From: HGM04593 sp045646965
GTDB taxonomy: Bacteria; Bacteroidota; Bacteroidia; Bacteroidales; Bacteroidaceae
Length of the DNA: 64,000 nucleotides
Direction of reading: 5' to 3'
Assembly (NCBI GenBank): GCA_045646965.1
Contig: JAZRLR010000034.1
Span: forward strand, 26,239-90,238
How positions within the stretch are numbered: the first letter of the stretch is position 1; every line of letters begins with the position of its first letter. The notes under the pieces were generated by a model that was not told the DNA's origin, ran no database searches, and saw only the letters and a program-made list of their open reading frames with translations. Made by a program: the position numbers and the translations under genes. Shown here piece after piece: positions 24,879 to 33,277 of this stretch.

Positions 24879-25298
24879 TTACCTATTCAGACAGGAGGAA
24901 CAGACTCTGGTGATTATAAAATCGACATTTTCTACACAAAAGCCGTCGGGGGCATCCACGACAGGGGGCGACAGCGGAGCGACACAGAAGGTGCGGCCAC
25001 AGACGCGGCAGGTGGCGTGTATGTGGTGCGTGGAGCCGCTGTGATGCCCGTGTGCCTGCGAGAAACAGTACTTGCGCTTGCCGCTGCCGTCCTCGAAACT
25101 GTGCAGCAGCCGCTTTTCTTCGAAGAGGGTGAGGGTGCGAAAGATGGTACTGCGGTCGATGGTGGCAAAGTGCCTATAGAGCTCGTCGAGCGAGAAGGGG
25201 GCACCAAATTCCTCGATGCCCTTCACAATGAGCAGGCGCAGAGCCGTGGGACGCACGCCGTGCCCGCGCAATAAATATTCGTGTTTATTTGTTTCCAT
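24879..25298 (-). CDS. Fur/Zur-family metal-responsive regulator
   Basis: 139 residues from the ATG at 25298 (METNKHEYLL). An N-terminal winged helix contains GVRPTALRLLIVKGIEE and TIDRSTIFRTLTLFEEKRLL (recognition helix). HGHHSGSTHHIHATCRVCGRTFC then provides the metal-sensing His cluster, and the C-terminal CSSC completes a structural Zn(Cys)4 site with CRVC. It is closest in feel to Zur-type or general Fur-family regulators of Bacteroidota. It is divergent from the SO_0444-type Cu/Zn efflux permease, which it probably controls. A -7 box TATTTTTG lies at 25342-25349. Confidence 0.85.
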   Translation of the reverse strand: METNKHEYLLRGHGVRPTALRLLIVKGIEEFGAPFSLDELYRHFATIDRSTIFRTLTLFEEKRLLHSFEDGSGKRKYCFSQAHGHHSGSTHHIHATCRVCGRTFCVAPLSPPVVDAPDGFCVENVDFIITRVCSSCLNR

Positions 25299-25341
25299 AT
25301 AAAAGCCGCGCAACACAGACAAAAAAAACGTGTTTTGCTTG

Positions 25342-25349
25342 CAAAAATA
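25342..25349 (-). promoter_or_regulatory. -7 promoter box for the Fur-family gene
   Basis: TATTTTTG on the minus strand in the divergent gap between the regulator and the efflux permease, 43 bases before the regulator ATG. No good -33 box was found. Confidence 0.45.
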
Positions 25350-25447
25350 GTCTAAATTTAAAAAAGCAGAGCAGAGAGCAGAGCTTTTGCAACCGAATTG
25401 TAGAAATTTAACATTACTTTTACAGCGTAAAAAACAAAAGACAAGCT

Positions 25448-26698
25448 ATGAGAGAGATTTTTGAACTTGTGAACCAGATGGCGCCATATATTCTGCTGGG
25501 ATTTTTCCTTGCAGGCGTAATGCACGCCTTTGTACCTCACAGCCTCTACCGCAAATATCTCGGTGGCGGCTCGTTGCGTTCGGTCGCAAATGCCACGCTG
25601 CTCGGTATACCCCTGCCGCTCTGCTCCTGCGGTGTGATACCCACGGCAATGTCGTTGCGCAAGGAGGGAGCTTCGAAAGGGGCAACTACGGCGTTTCTTA
25701 TATCTACCCCGCAAACAGGTATCGACTCTATAATTGCCACCTACTCGCTTATGGGACTGCCCTTTGCACTGCTGCGCCCGCTGGCGGCAATTGCCACGGC
25801 AATTGCAGGCGGGTTTCTTGTGTCGAAGCTCACCCACGAGGAAAGCGAAAGCCCCGCCGCTCAAAGCGGACTGCAGGCCGAAGAGGAGAAAAAGAGTTTC
25901 GCCCAAAGAATTGCCATCGCGCTGCGATATGCCTTTGTGGAGATGATGCAGGACATAGGCAAATGGCTTGTGGCAGGCCTTGTGATTGCGGGGCTCATCA
26001 CGGTGTTTGTTCCAAGCTCTTTCTTTGAAATATTTGCACAGAGTTCCCTCTTGAGTATGCTCCTGGTGCTTACCCTTGCAATCCCTATGTACCTGTGTGC
26101 CACGGGCTCCATACCCATAGCCGTGGCTCTTATGCTCAAAGGTCTCTCACCCGGCACCGCCCTGGTGCTTCTTATGGCGGGGCCCGCAGTAAACGCAGCC
26201 TCTATGCTTGTGATAAGCAAGGTGATGGGGCGACGCACGCTTGCCATATACCTCGGAAGCATTGTGGCGGGAGCGGTCTGCTTCGGCCTTGCGATAGATC
26301 ACCTGCTGCCCCGCGAGTGGTTCCTGAAGCCTCTTGCCACAATACACTCGCACTGCCACGCCGACACAAACTATTTTAACACAGCCTGCAGCGTGGTGCT
26401 GCTCGCACTGCTCATAAACGCCTTCGTACAGCGCTACCGCCACAAGGGCGAGTGCAATTGCGGCCACGACGAAGAGAGCTGCACAGCGTGCGCCGCAAGC
26501 CGTGTGTTCGAAGTGGAGGGTATGGCCTGCAACCACTGCAAGGCCAACGTGGAAAAAGCCCTCAAAGGCATAGAAGGCGTGGAGAGCGCCGAGGCCGACC
26601 TGCTCACGGGCAGAACAACCGTCACGGGCTCGTTCAACAAAGAGGAGGCCGTGAAAGCCGTGGAGGCACTCGGCTTTTCTATACGCGAGGCGGAGTAA
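25448..26698 (+). CDS. SO_0444-type Cu/Zn efflux permease with C-terminal HMA domain
   Basis: 416 residues. Permease domain (COG0701/DUF318 type, about 9-10 helices, residues 1-325) with the conserved IPLPLCSCGVIPTAMSLRKEGASKGATTAFLISTPQTG block and AIPMYLCATGSIPIAVAL, whose cysteines are characteristic. A Cys/His linker (CNCGHDEESCTACAA) follows, then an HMA metal-binding domain with VEGMACNHCKANVEKAL. The family exports copper or zinc. The HMA motif has CNHC in place of the common CxxC with other residues, still two cysteines. Start at 25448 is supported by the conserved N-terminus ELVNQMAPYILLGFFLAG. Probably controlled by the divergent Fur-family gene. Confidence 0.88.
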   Translation: MREIFELVNQMAPYILLGFFLAGVMHAFVPHSLYRKYLGGGSLRSVANATLLGIPLPLCSCGVIPTAMSLRKEGASKGATTAFLISTPQTGIDSIIATYSLMGLPFALLRPLAAIATAIAGGFLVSKLTHEESESPAAQSGLQAEEEKKSFAQRIAIALRYAFVEMMQDIGKWLVAGLVIAGLITVFVPSSFFEIFAQSSLLSMLLVLTLAIPMYLCATGSIPIAVALMLKGLSPGTALVLLMAGPAVNAASMLVISKVMGRRTLAIYLGSIVAGAVCFGLAIDHLLPREWFLKPLATIHSHCHADTNYFNTACSVVLLALLINAFVQRYRHKGECNCGHDEESCTACAASRVFEVEGMACNHCKANVEKALKGIEGVESAEADLLTGRTTVTGSFNKEEAVKAVEALGFSIREAE

Positions 26699-26797
26699 AA
26701 ACCGCATTTCGGGCGCACAACGCCGCCGCAAGAGAGATTTTACCTGCAAGGGAATCTTTTTTGCAAAAAAATGTGGACATATAAAAGTTATTTTGCG

Positions 26798-26805
26798 TAT
26801 GTTTG
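26798..26805 (+). promoter_or_regulatory. -7 promoter box for the transporter-GH95 unit
   Basis: TATGTTTG matches TAnnTTTG exactly, 25 bases before the ATG at 26831. The -33 region (TGTG, about 22 bases upstream) is poor. Confidence 0.45.
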
Positions 26806-26830
26806 CAGATAGGCGACAAATTGCGACCAA

Positions 26831-28492
26831 ATGGAATTATTTAATTCTCTCTTCATAGAACACTCGGCACTGCAAGCGATAATTGTGCTGTCGATTATCT
26901 CGGCAATAGGAATATTGCTTGGAAAAGTGCGTGTGTGCGGTATCTCACTGGGTATAACCTTTGTATTTTTTATCGGAATCTTTGCGGGACACATAGGATT
27001 GAGCATCGACAGCCGTATGCTCAAATATGCCGAATCGTTCGGCCTTGTGCTGTTTGTCTATGCGCTCGGCCTGCAGGTGGGCCCGGGATTCTTCAGTTCT
27101 ATGCGTCGCGAAGGCACAAGGCTGCTGCTACCCTCGCTCGGTGTGGTGCTCACAGGCACGGCTCTTGCCATTGCGGCAAGCTATGCCTGCGGTGTCTCCA
27201 TAGCCGATATGTCGGGGATTCTGTGTGGAGCGACCACAAACACCCCCGCTCTTGCCGCCGCACAGCAGACACTTACCCAGATGGGGCTCGACGGCAGCGG
27301 TGCAGCACTCAGCTGCGCGCTCACCTACCCGCTCGGCGTGGTGGGAGTTATATTTGCTATGCTTTTTCTGCGTCGTTTCCTTGTGATAAAGAGCGACTTG
27401 AGAGAGCCCGACGGGGAGCACAAGAAGAATGTCTTTGTGGCGAGCTACAGAGTGACAAACCCCGGAATCTTCAACAAAAGCGTGAGCGAGATTGCCGCGG
27501 GCAGCCAGCACCGATTTGTAATTTCGCGCCTGTGGCGCGGAGGCCACGTTATGATACCCACGGGCGATAAGAAGGTGAGACAGAACGACATTCTCCTCAT
27601 TATAACTAAACCCGAGGACACCGAGGCGCTGCGCATAATATTCGGCGAGCAGGAAAACAAAGACTGGAACTCGGAGAGCATCGACTGGAACAAAATAGAC
27701 AGCCAGCTCGTAGCGCAGTCTATACTTGTGACACGTCCCGAGATAAACGGAAAGAAACTCTCGTCGCTGCGCCTGCGAAACAACTACGGCATAAACATAA
27801 GCCGTGTGTATCGCTCGGGCGTGGAGCTGCTTGCAACACCCGAGTTGCGTCTGCAGATGGGCGACAGGCTCACGGTGGTGGGCGAGGCGCCAAATATTCA
27901 CAATGTGGAGAAGATACTCGGCAACGCCGAGAAGAACCTCTACGAGCCAAACCTCGTAGCTGTGTTCATAGGAATTATTCTGGGACTTGCGGTGGGAAGC
28001 ATACCCTTTGCCGTGCCCGGCGTAGCGCTGCCAGTGAAGCTGGGACTCGCGGGCGGCCCCATACTTATGGGAATTCTCATAGGCACATTCGGCCCGCGCC
28101 TGCATATGGTGACCTACACCACACAGAGCGCAAATATGATGCTGCGAGCTATAGGACTGAACCTCTACCTCGCCTGCCTGGGACTCGACGCAGGAGCTCA
28201 TTTCTTTGAGACCGTGGTACGCCCCGAGGGTGCCCTGTGGCTCTTCCTTGGCCTTATGATAACCTTTGTACCCACCGTTCTTATGGGAGCGATTGCTCTG
28301 CGCGTGCAGAAACTCGACTTCGGCTCGGTGACAGGTATAATGTGCGGTTCTATGGCAAACCCTATGGCGCTCAACTATGCCAACGAGACCATTGATAGCG
28401 ACAACCCCGCCGTAGCCTACGCCACGGTGTACCCCGTGTGCATCTTCCTGCGTGTGATTATAATTCAAGTAGTTATCACGCTTTTGGTATGA
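26831..28492 (+). CDS. Putative transporter of the AspT/YidE type (two membrane domains, two TrkA_C)
   Basis: 553 residues, the standard length. An N-terminal membrane half (about 1-180; GKVRVCGISLGITFVFFIG and GLQVGPGFFSSMRREG) and a C-terminal membrane half (about 375-553; FGSVTGIMCGSMANPMALNYAN) are duplicated permease domains. Between them lie two TrkA_C regulatory domains (about 205-290 and 295-370). AspT exchanges aspartate and alanine, but most Bacteroidales members are uncharacterised. It is followed by the GH95 gene with a 20-base gap, which may be coincidental or mean a shared substrate pathway. Confidence 0.85.
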   Translation: MELFNSLFIEHSALQAIIVLSIISAIGILLGKVRVCGISLGITFVFFIGIFAGHIGLSIDSRMLKYAESFGLVLFVYALGLQVGPGFFSSMRREGTRLLLPSLGVVLTGTALAIAASYACGVSIADMSGILCGATTNTPALAAAQQTLTQMGLDGSGAALSCALTYPLGVVGVIFAMLFLRRFLVIKSDLREPDGEHKKNVFVASYRVTNPGIFNKSVSEIAAGSQHRFVISRLWRGGHVMIPTGDKKVRQNDILLIITKPEDTEALRIIFGEQENKDWNSESIDWNKIDSQLVAQSILVTRPEINGKKLSSLRLRNNYGINISRVYRSGVELLATPELRLQMGDRLTVVGEAPNIHNVEKILGNAEKNLYEPNLVAVFIGIILGLAVGSIPFAVPGVALPVKLGLAGGPILMGILIGTFGPRLHMVTYTTQSANMMLRAIGLNLYLACLGLDAGAHFFETVVRPEGALWLFLGLMITFVPTVLMGAIALRVQKLDFGSVTGIMCGSMANPMALNYANETIDSDNPAVAYATVYPVCIFLRVIIIQVVITLLV

Positions 28493-28512
28493 CAAATATA
28501 ATATTAAGAAAT

Positions 28513-31017
28513 ATGAAAAAACTGTTTTTAACTATCGCAAGCATTGCCTTGGCTATCACCCTCGAGGCGCAGACAAACTACACAAACGGGCTCTCGGTGT
28601 GGTTCGACCAGCCCACTACCCTCAAAGGACGCGCTATATGGTATGGCGGACGCCCCGACCTGTGGCAGGGCAAGAACAAACCCGAATGGGCAGGCGATGC
28701 AGCCTACAACGCCGACCAGGAGTGGGAGTCGCAGTCGTTACCCATAGGTAACGGAAGCATAGGCGCAAATATTCTCGGTTCTCTGGAGGCCGAGCGCATT
28801 ACCTTCAACGAAAAGACCTTGTGGCGCGGAGGCCCCAACACCGAGGGCGGCGCCGACTACTACTGGAATGTAAACAAACAGTCGGCACACCTGCTCGATG
28901 ATATACGCAAGGCCTTCACCGAGGGCGACGATGCAAAGGCGGCGAAACTCACACGCGAGAATTTCAACAGCACAGCATCTTATGAGTACTACGGAGAAAA
29001 ACCCTTCCGATTTGGTAACTTCACCACAATGGGAGAGTTCTACATTGAGACAGGGCACAGTATGGTGGGGCTCGGCGACTACAAGCGCGTTCTCTCGCTC
29101 GACTCGGCTTTGGCTGTGGTGCAGTACCGCAAGGACGGCATCGACTTTGAACGCAAATATTTTGTATCGTACCCCGCCAACGTGCTTGCAGTGAAATACA
29201 GCGCAAGCAAGGGAGGCTCGCAGAACCTCATTTTAAGCTATGAGCCAAACCCCGTATCGGAGGGCACTATGGAGAGCGACGGCGACAACGGACTTGTCTT
29301 CAAGGCACGCCTCGACAATAACAGTATGCAGTACACCGTGCGCGTGAAGGCTGTGACAAAGGGCGGCAAAATACAGGTAAAGGAGGGACGAATACACATT
29401 GACGAGGCCGACGAGGTTATCTTCTACATAACCGCCGATACCGACTACAAGATTAATTTCGCCCCCGACTTCAAAGACGCGAAGGCCTATGTGGGCGTGA
29501 ACCCCGACCTCACCACCGAGGAGTGGATAAACGCAGCTCTCGCCAAAGGATACGACGAGCTTTACAAAGAGCACTACGCCGACTACGCGGCACTCTTCAA
29601 CCGCGTGCAACTCGACATAAACCCCAACGGCCCCACCACACTCGAGTTCCCCGGTGTGGCAAACCTCTCTACCCCCAAGCGTCTCAAGAGCTACCGCACC
29701 GGCAAGCCCGACTACGCGCTCGAGAAGCTCTACTACCAGTTTGGACGCTACCTGCTCATAGCAAGTTCGCGCCCAGGCAATATGCCCGCCAACTTGCAGG
29801 GCTTGTGGCACAACAATGTAGACGGCCCGTGGCGTGTCGATTACCACAATAACATAAACCTGCAGATGAACTACTGGCCCGCCTGCGCCACAAACCTCGA
29901 CGAGTGCGTGCTGCCGCTTATCGATTTCATAAAGACACTAATTAAACCGGGTGAGGTGACAGCGAAATCCTATTTCGGTGCAAGAGGCTGGACCGCAAGC
30001 ATTTCAAGCAATATCTTCGGATTCACAGCGCCCCTCATAAGCCAGGATATGTCGTGGAACTTCAACCCTATGGCAGGCCCGTGGCTCGCCACACACGTGT
30101 GGGACTACTACGACTACACACGCGACAAAAAATTCCTCAAGGAGACAGGCTACGAGATTATAAAAAACAGCGCCATATTTGCCACCGACTACCTGTGGAA
30201 GAGAGAGGACGGCAGCTACACCGCGGCACCCTCTACATCGCCCGAGCACGGCCCCATAGACCAGGGAGCTACATTTGTGCACGCCGTAGTGCGCGAGATT
30301 CTGCTCGACGCCATTGAGGCGGCAAAGACCTTGGGCACCGACAAGAAGCTCCGTGCCGAGTGGCAGAACGTGCTCGACAACCTCGTGCCCTACAAGACAG
30401 GCCGTTACGGACAGCTTATGGAGTGGAGCAAAGACATAGACGACCCCAAAGACCAGCACCGTCACGTGAACCACCTCTTCGGTCTGCACCCCGGACACAC
30501 AATCTCGCCCGTCACCACACCCCTGCTTGCCGAGGCTTCGAGAATTGTGCTCGTACACCGCGGCGACGGCGCAACAGGCTGGAGTATGGGCTGGAAACTG
30601 AATCAGTGGGCACGCCTGCACGACGGAAACCACGCATATACGCTCTTTGGCAACCTGCTCAAGAACGGAACGCTCGACAATCTATGGGACACACACGCCC
30701 CCTTCCAGATAGACGGAAACTTCGGAGGCACGGCAGGCGTCACCGAGATGCTTATGCAGAGCCATATGGGCTTCATACACATTCTGCCCGCCCTGCCCGA
30801 TGCGTGGAGCGACGGAGAAATTAAAGGAATCTGCGCAAAGGGAGGCTTCGAGCTCGACATAAAATGGGCAGACAACAAACCCGCAGAGATTACGGTGAGG
30901 TCGAAGAACGGAGAGCGTTGCAACCTGCGATATGGCGACAGCACCCTCTCGTTCGGCACAAAGAAAGGCAAGAGCTACAAAATAATTCTACAGGGCGACA
31001 AACTGAAAAAAGCCTGA
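28513..31017 (+). CDS. GH95 alpha-L-fucosidase, secreted
   Basis: 834 residues from the ATG at 28513, which begins a signal peptide (MKKLFLTIASIALAITLEAQ). The N-terminal beta domain carries SLPIGNGSIGANILGSLEAERITFNEKTLWRGGPN. The (alpha/alpha)6 catalytic region has the GH95 residues: NNINLQMNYWPA (the two Asn that activate water, about 446-453), STSPEHG (general acid Glu, about 576) and FQIDGNFGGTAG (about 733). GH95 removes alpha-1,2-linked fucose (or, in some members, L-galactose) from host glycans and plant xyloglucan. No SusC/SusD pair is near. A terminator follows at 31025-31052. Confidence 0.93.
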   Translation: MKKLFLTIASIALAITLEAQTNYTNGLSVWFDQPTTLKGRAIWYGGRPDLWQGKNKPEWAGDAAYNADQEWESQSLPIGNGSIGANILGSLEAERITFNEKTLWRGGPNTEGGADYYWNVNKQSAHLLDDIRKAFTEGDDAKAAKLTRENFNSTASYEYYGEKPFRFGNFTTMGEFYIETGHSMVGLGDYKRVLSLDSALAVVQYRKDGIDFERKYFVSYPANVLAVKYSASKGGSQNLILSYEPNPVSEGTMESDGDNGLVFKARLDNNSMQYTVRVKAVTKGGKIQVKEGRIHIDEADEVIFYITADTDYKINFAPDFKDAKAYVGVNPDLTTEEWINAALAKGYDELYKEHYADYAALFNRVQLDINPNGPTTLEFPGVANLSTPKRLKSYRTGKPDYALEKLYYQFGRYLLIASSRPGNMPANLQGLWHNNVDGPWRVDYHNNINLQMNYWPACATNLDECVLPLIDFIKTLIKPGEVTAKSYFGARGWTASISSNIFGFTAPLISQDMSWNFNPMAGPWLATHVWDYYDYTRDKKFLKETGYEIIKNSAIFATDYLWKREDGSYTAAPSTSPEHGPIDQGATFVHAVVREILLDAIEAAKTLGTDKKLRAEWQNVLDNLVPYKTGRYGQLMEWSKDIDDPKDQHRHVNHLFGLHPGHTISPVTTPLLAEASRIVLVHRGDGATGWSMGWKLNQWARLHDGNHAYTLFGNLLKNGTLDNLWDTHAPFQIDGNFGGTAGVTEMLMQSHMGFIHILPALPDAWSDGEIKGICAKGGFELDIKWADNKPAEITVRSKNGERCNLRYGDSTLSFGTKKGKSYKIILQGDKLKKA

Positions 31018-31024
31018 AAAACAA

Positions 31025-31052
31025 GATGAAAGACGGCGCGCCGTCTTTCATC
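31025..31052 (+). terminator. Terminator after GH95
   Basis: A perfect 14-bp palindromic arm pair GATGAAAGACGGCG/CGCCGTCTTTCATC followed by GTTTAAAG. The T-tract is short; the stem is strong. Confidence 0.65.
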
Positions 31053-31067
31053 GTTTAAAGAGACTAT

Positions 31068-31895
31068 ATGGCAAAAAAAACGAATAAAAAGAGAAGTTCA
31101 AAAGGAATGGGCGCAGTCGGCAAGATGGCTGTGATAATAATTGTGTCGCTGCTTGGCGCGGCGTTGAGCCGATACCTGCCACAGGAGACAGGCGACCATC
31201 TGCCGTGTGACGACCTTGCCACGCCCCTCTTCACCACAAGCACAAACAGCCAGATAATAAAGCACAAAGGCTACACGGTGTCGTATAACACCGACACGCG
31301 CAACCCCAACTGGGTGGGATATACCCTCACCGACGAGGAGGTGCAGGGAACCGTGAAACGCGACGACGGCTTTTGTTGCGACCCGCAGGTGAAGGGCGCG
31401 CAGGCCTGTGACGAAGACTACAAGAATTCGGGGTATGACCGCGGGCACCTTGCCCCCGCTGCCGATATGAAATGGAGCAAAGAGGCTATGGAAGAGAGCT
31501 TTTATTTGAGCAACGTCTCGCCACAAAACAAAAACCTCAACCGCGGCGTGTGGAAAAAGCTCGAGGAACTGTGCCGCGACAAGGCCGAGCTGTACGGCGA
31601 GGTTGTGATTGTGACAGGCCCCGTCTTTAACGGAAAGAAGCACAAGACCATAGGCGAGAACCGTGTGGCCGTGCCCGACGCTTTCTTCAAGGTGGTATTG
31701 AGCAACTACAACGGCAAGCCGCGCGCCGTGGGTTTCTACTTTAAAAACAAGGCGGGCAAGAAAAAACTGAAAGAGTATGCAAAAAGCATAGATGAGATAG
31801 AGGCGATAACCTCGCTCGATTTCTTCTCCTCCCTACCCGACGACATAGAAGATGAGATAGAAAAGAGCTTCAGCGCCCCCTTCTGGGGCATTTGA
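31068..31895 (+). CDS. DNA/RNA non-specific endonuclease (NUC1 type), membrane-anchored or exported
   Basis: 275 residues. Basic N-terminus, then a hydrophobic helix (MAVIIIVSLLGAALSRYL, about 18-36) that serves as signal anchor. The catalytic motif GYDRGHLAPAADMKWS (His of DRGH) and the metal-Asn region SNVSPQNKNLNRGVWKKLE are the beta-beta-alpha-metal nuclease signature. GEVVIVTGPVF and IGENRVAVPDAFFKVVL are later conserved blocks. It degrades DNA and RNA, probably outside the cytoplasm for nutrient scavenging. It is followed 3 bases later by an MBL-fold gene. Confidence 0.9.
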   Translation: MAKKTNKKRSSKGMGAVGKMAVIIIVSLLGAALSRYLPQETGDHLPCDDLATPLFTTSTNSQIIKHKGYTVSYNTDTRNPNWVGYTLTDEEVQGTVKRDDGFCCDPQVKGAQACDEDYKNSGYDRGHLAPAADMKWSKEAMEESFYLSNVSPQNKNLNRGVWKKLEELCRDKAELYGEVVIVTGPVFNGKKHKTIGENRVAVPDAFFKVVLSNYNGKPRAVGFYFKNKAGKKKLKEYAKSIDEIEAITSLDFFSSLPDDIEDEIEKSFSAPFWGI

Positions 31896-31898
31896 CCT

Positions 31899-32726
31899 AT
31901 GAAGATTCACATCCTCACAGACAACACCCCCTCGCAGGCTCACCCGCAGCTGATTGCAGAGCACGGGCTCTCGCTCTACATAGAGAGCGACGGGCCGGAT
32001 ATTTTGTGCGACACAGGGGTGAGCGGCATATACGCTGCAAATGCCCGCGCAATGGGCATAGAGCCCCAAAGAGCCGACTTTCTTTTTCTCTCACACGGGC
32101 ACAACGACCACTGCGGCGGCACAGCCACCTTTCTACGAGAGAGCGAAGCGCCCATATATGTGCACAAAGAGGCCTTTGAGGGGGCATTTCACTCCACCAG
32201 GCGTGGCGGCAGACGCTCCATAAGCAGCGACAGAGAGCTGCCACAGCTGTACCCCGGGAGATTCAGGTTGCTCGGCGGCACAACCGCCGTGGCACAAGGC
32301 GTCACGGCTGTACAATGTGCCGAGGAGATGTGCTCCACCCCGCTCGGCAACAGGTTTCTCACAAGAGAGGTCGATGGCAAGGACATACCCGACGATTTCG
32401 TGCACGAGCTGTCGCTTACCATAGAGACACCCAAGGGGCTTGTAATTATTTCGCCCTGCTCGCACCGCGGAGCCGTGAATATAATGAAGAGCTGCTGCGA
32501 GGCCACAGGCTGCAACGAGGTGTATGCCTTTGTGGGAGGCCTGCACTTTGTAGAGAGCGAAGAGACCGCCCACGAGGTTGCCACATTCAAAAGAGAGGTG
32601 GAAGAGCACTTCCCCCGCTGCAAGGTAATCACGGGGCACTGCACCTGCGACAAGGCAAAGAGCCTGCTCGCGCAGACGATGCCGCAGGTGACATTCTTTG
32701 CCACGGGCGACACAATAGAGCTATAG
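31899..32726 (+). CDS. MBL-fold metallohydrolase
   Basis: 275 residues. The metal motif FLSHGHNDHCGG (HxHxDH) is intact. GLVIISPCSHRGAVNIM and YAFVGGLHF supply further ligands, as in archaeal and bacterial MBL proteins annotated near the dihydropterin-linked RFA-P synthase group. The actual reaction is unknown. It starts 3 bases after the nuclease gene and ends back to back with the thioredoxin gene: the palindrome CTATAG (32721-32726) holds both stop codons. Confidence 0.8.
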   Translation: MKIHILTDNTPSQAHPQLIAEHGLSLYIESDGPDILCDTGVSGIYAANARAMGIEPQRADFLFLSHGHNDHCGGTATFLRESEAPIYVHKEAFEGAFHSTRRGGRRSISSDRELPQLYPGRFRLLGGTTAVAQGVTAVQCAEEMCSTPLGNRFLTREVDGKDIPDDFVHELSLTIETPKGLVIISPCSHRGAVNIMKSCCEATGCNEVYAFVGGLHFVESEETAHEVATFKREVEEHFPRCKVITGHCTCDKAKSLLAQTMPQVTFFATGDTIEL

Positions 32727-33092
32727 CAGCGTCTCGGCAGGCAGGAGCCCCTCCACAAGTCTCTTCACGTGTGCCCTGTCGAGAGCTCCCACCACACGCT
32801 GCAAATGTCCGTCACGAGCAAAGAGTATGAGTGTGGGAATGGAGCGTATGTCAAACAGAGCCGCAAGCTCATTCTCCTCGTCCACGTTCACCTTGTAAAA
32901 ATCAACCTTTTCATCGTATTCACCGGCAAGTTCCGCAAAGATGGGCGCAAGGGCATTGCAAGGCGGGCACCAGTCGGCGTAAAAGTCGATTACAGCCGCC
33001 TTGTCGCCCAAAAAAACAAAACTACCGGGAGCGGAGCCGGCCTTGGCCACCTTGGCAAGGAACTCCTTTTTTGTCAAATGTTCTATAGCCAT
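32721..33092 (-). CDS. Thioredoxin
   Basis: 123 residues from the ATG at 33092 (MAIEHLTKKEF); the frame extends to 33104 but the shorter start fits. The active site is YADWCPPCNALAP, a CPPC variant of the usual CGPC. VNVDEENELAALFDIRSIPTLILF includes the cis-proline of thioredoxins. No signal peptide is visible, so it is cytoplasmic. The CPPC centre usually shifts the redox potential toward the DsbC or TlpA range, so it may not be the main thioredoxin. It is a single gene, convergent with the MBL-fold gene. Confidence 0.88.
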   Translation of the reverse strand: MAIEHLTKKEFLAKVAKAGSAPGSFVFLGDKAAVIDFYADWCPPCNALAPIFAELAGEYDEKVDFYKVNVDEENELAALFDIRSIPTLILFARDGHLQRVVGALDRAHVKRLVEGLLPAETLL

Positions 33093-33202
33093 ATAAAAAA
33101 GCATTTCAAGGGTGGGTTACACCGTTACACATTATTCTGTCACCGGATAAACAAAAAAGATTGCCAAATTATCGACTGCACACGCAAATAAAAGCCCTCT
33201 TT

Positions 33203-33234
33203 TTTGATACTTTAAATAATTTAAAGTAGTTTAG
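33203..33234 (+). promoter_or_regulatory. Promoter of the DASS-porin-GH84 operon
   Basis: TTTG (33203-33206), 20 bases, TAGTTTAG (33227-33234), one change from TAnnTTTG, ending 43 bases before the ATG at 33278. Confidence 0.6.
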
Positions 33235-33277
33235 CAGACGCTAACCATAAAACAAACAAAAAAAGAGGCGACAAACT

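Noticed and set aside
28438..28512. N-terminal extension of GH95 inside the transporter gene
   Set aside because: The signal peptide begins at the ATG at 28513; the upstream codons belong to the transporter in another frame.
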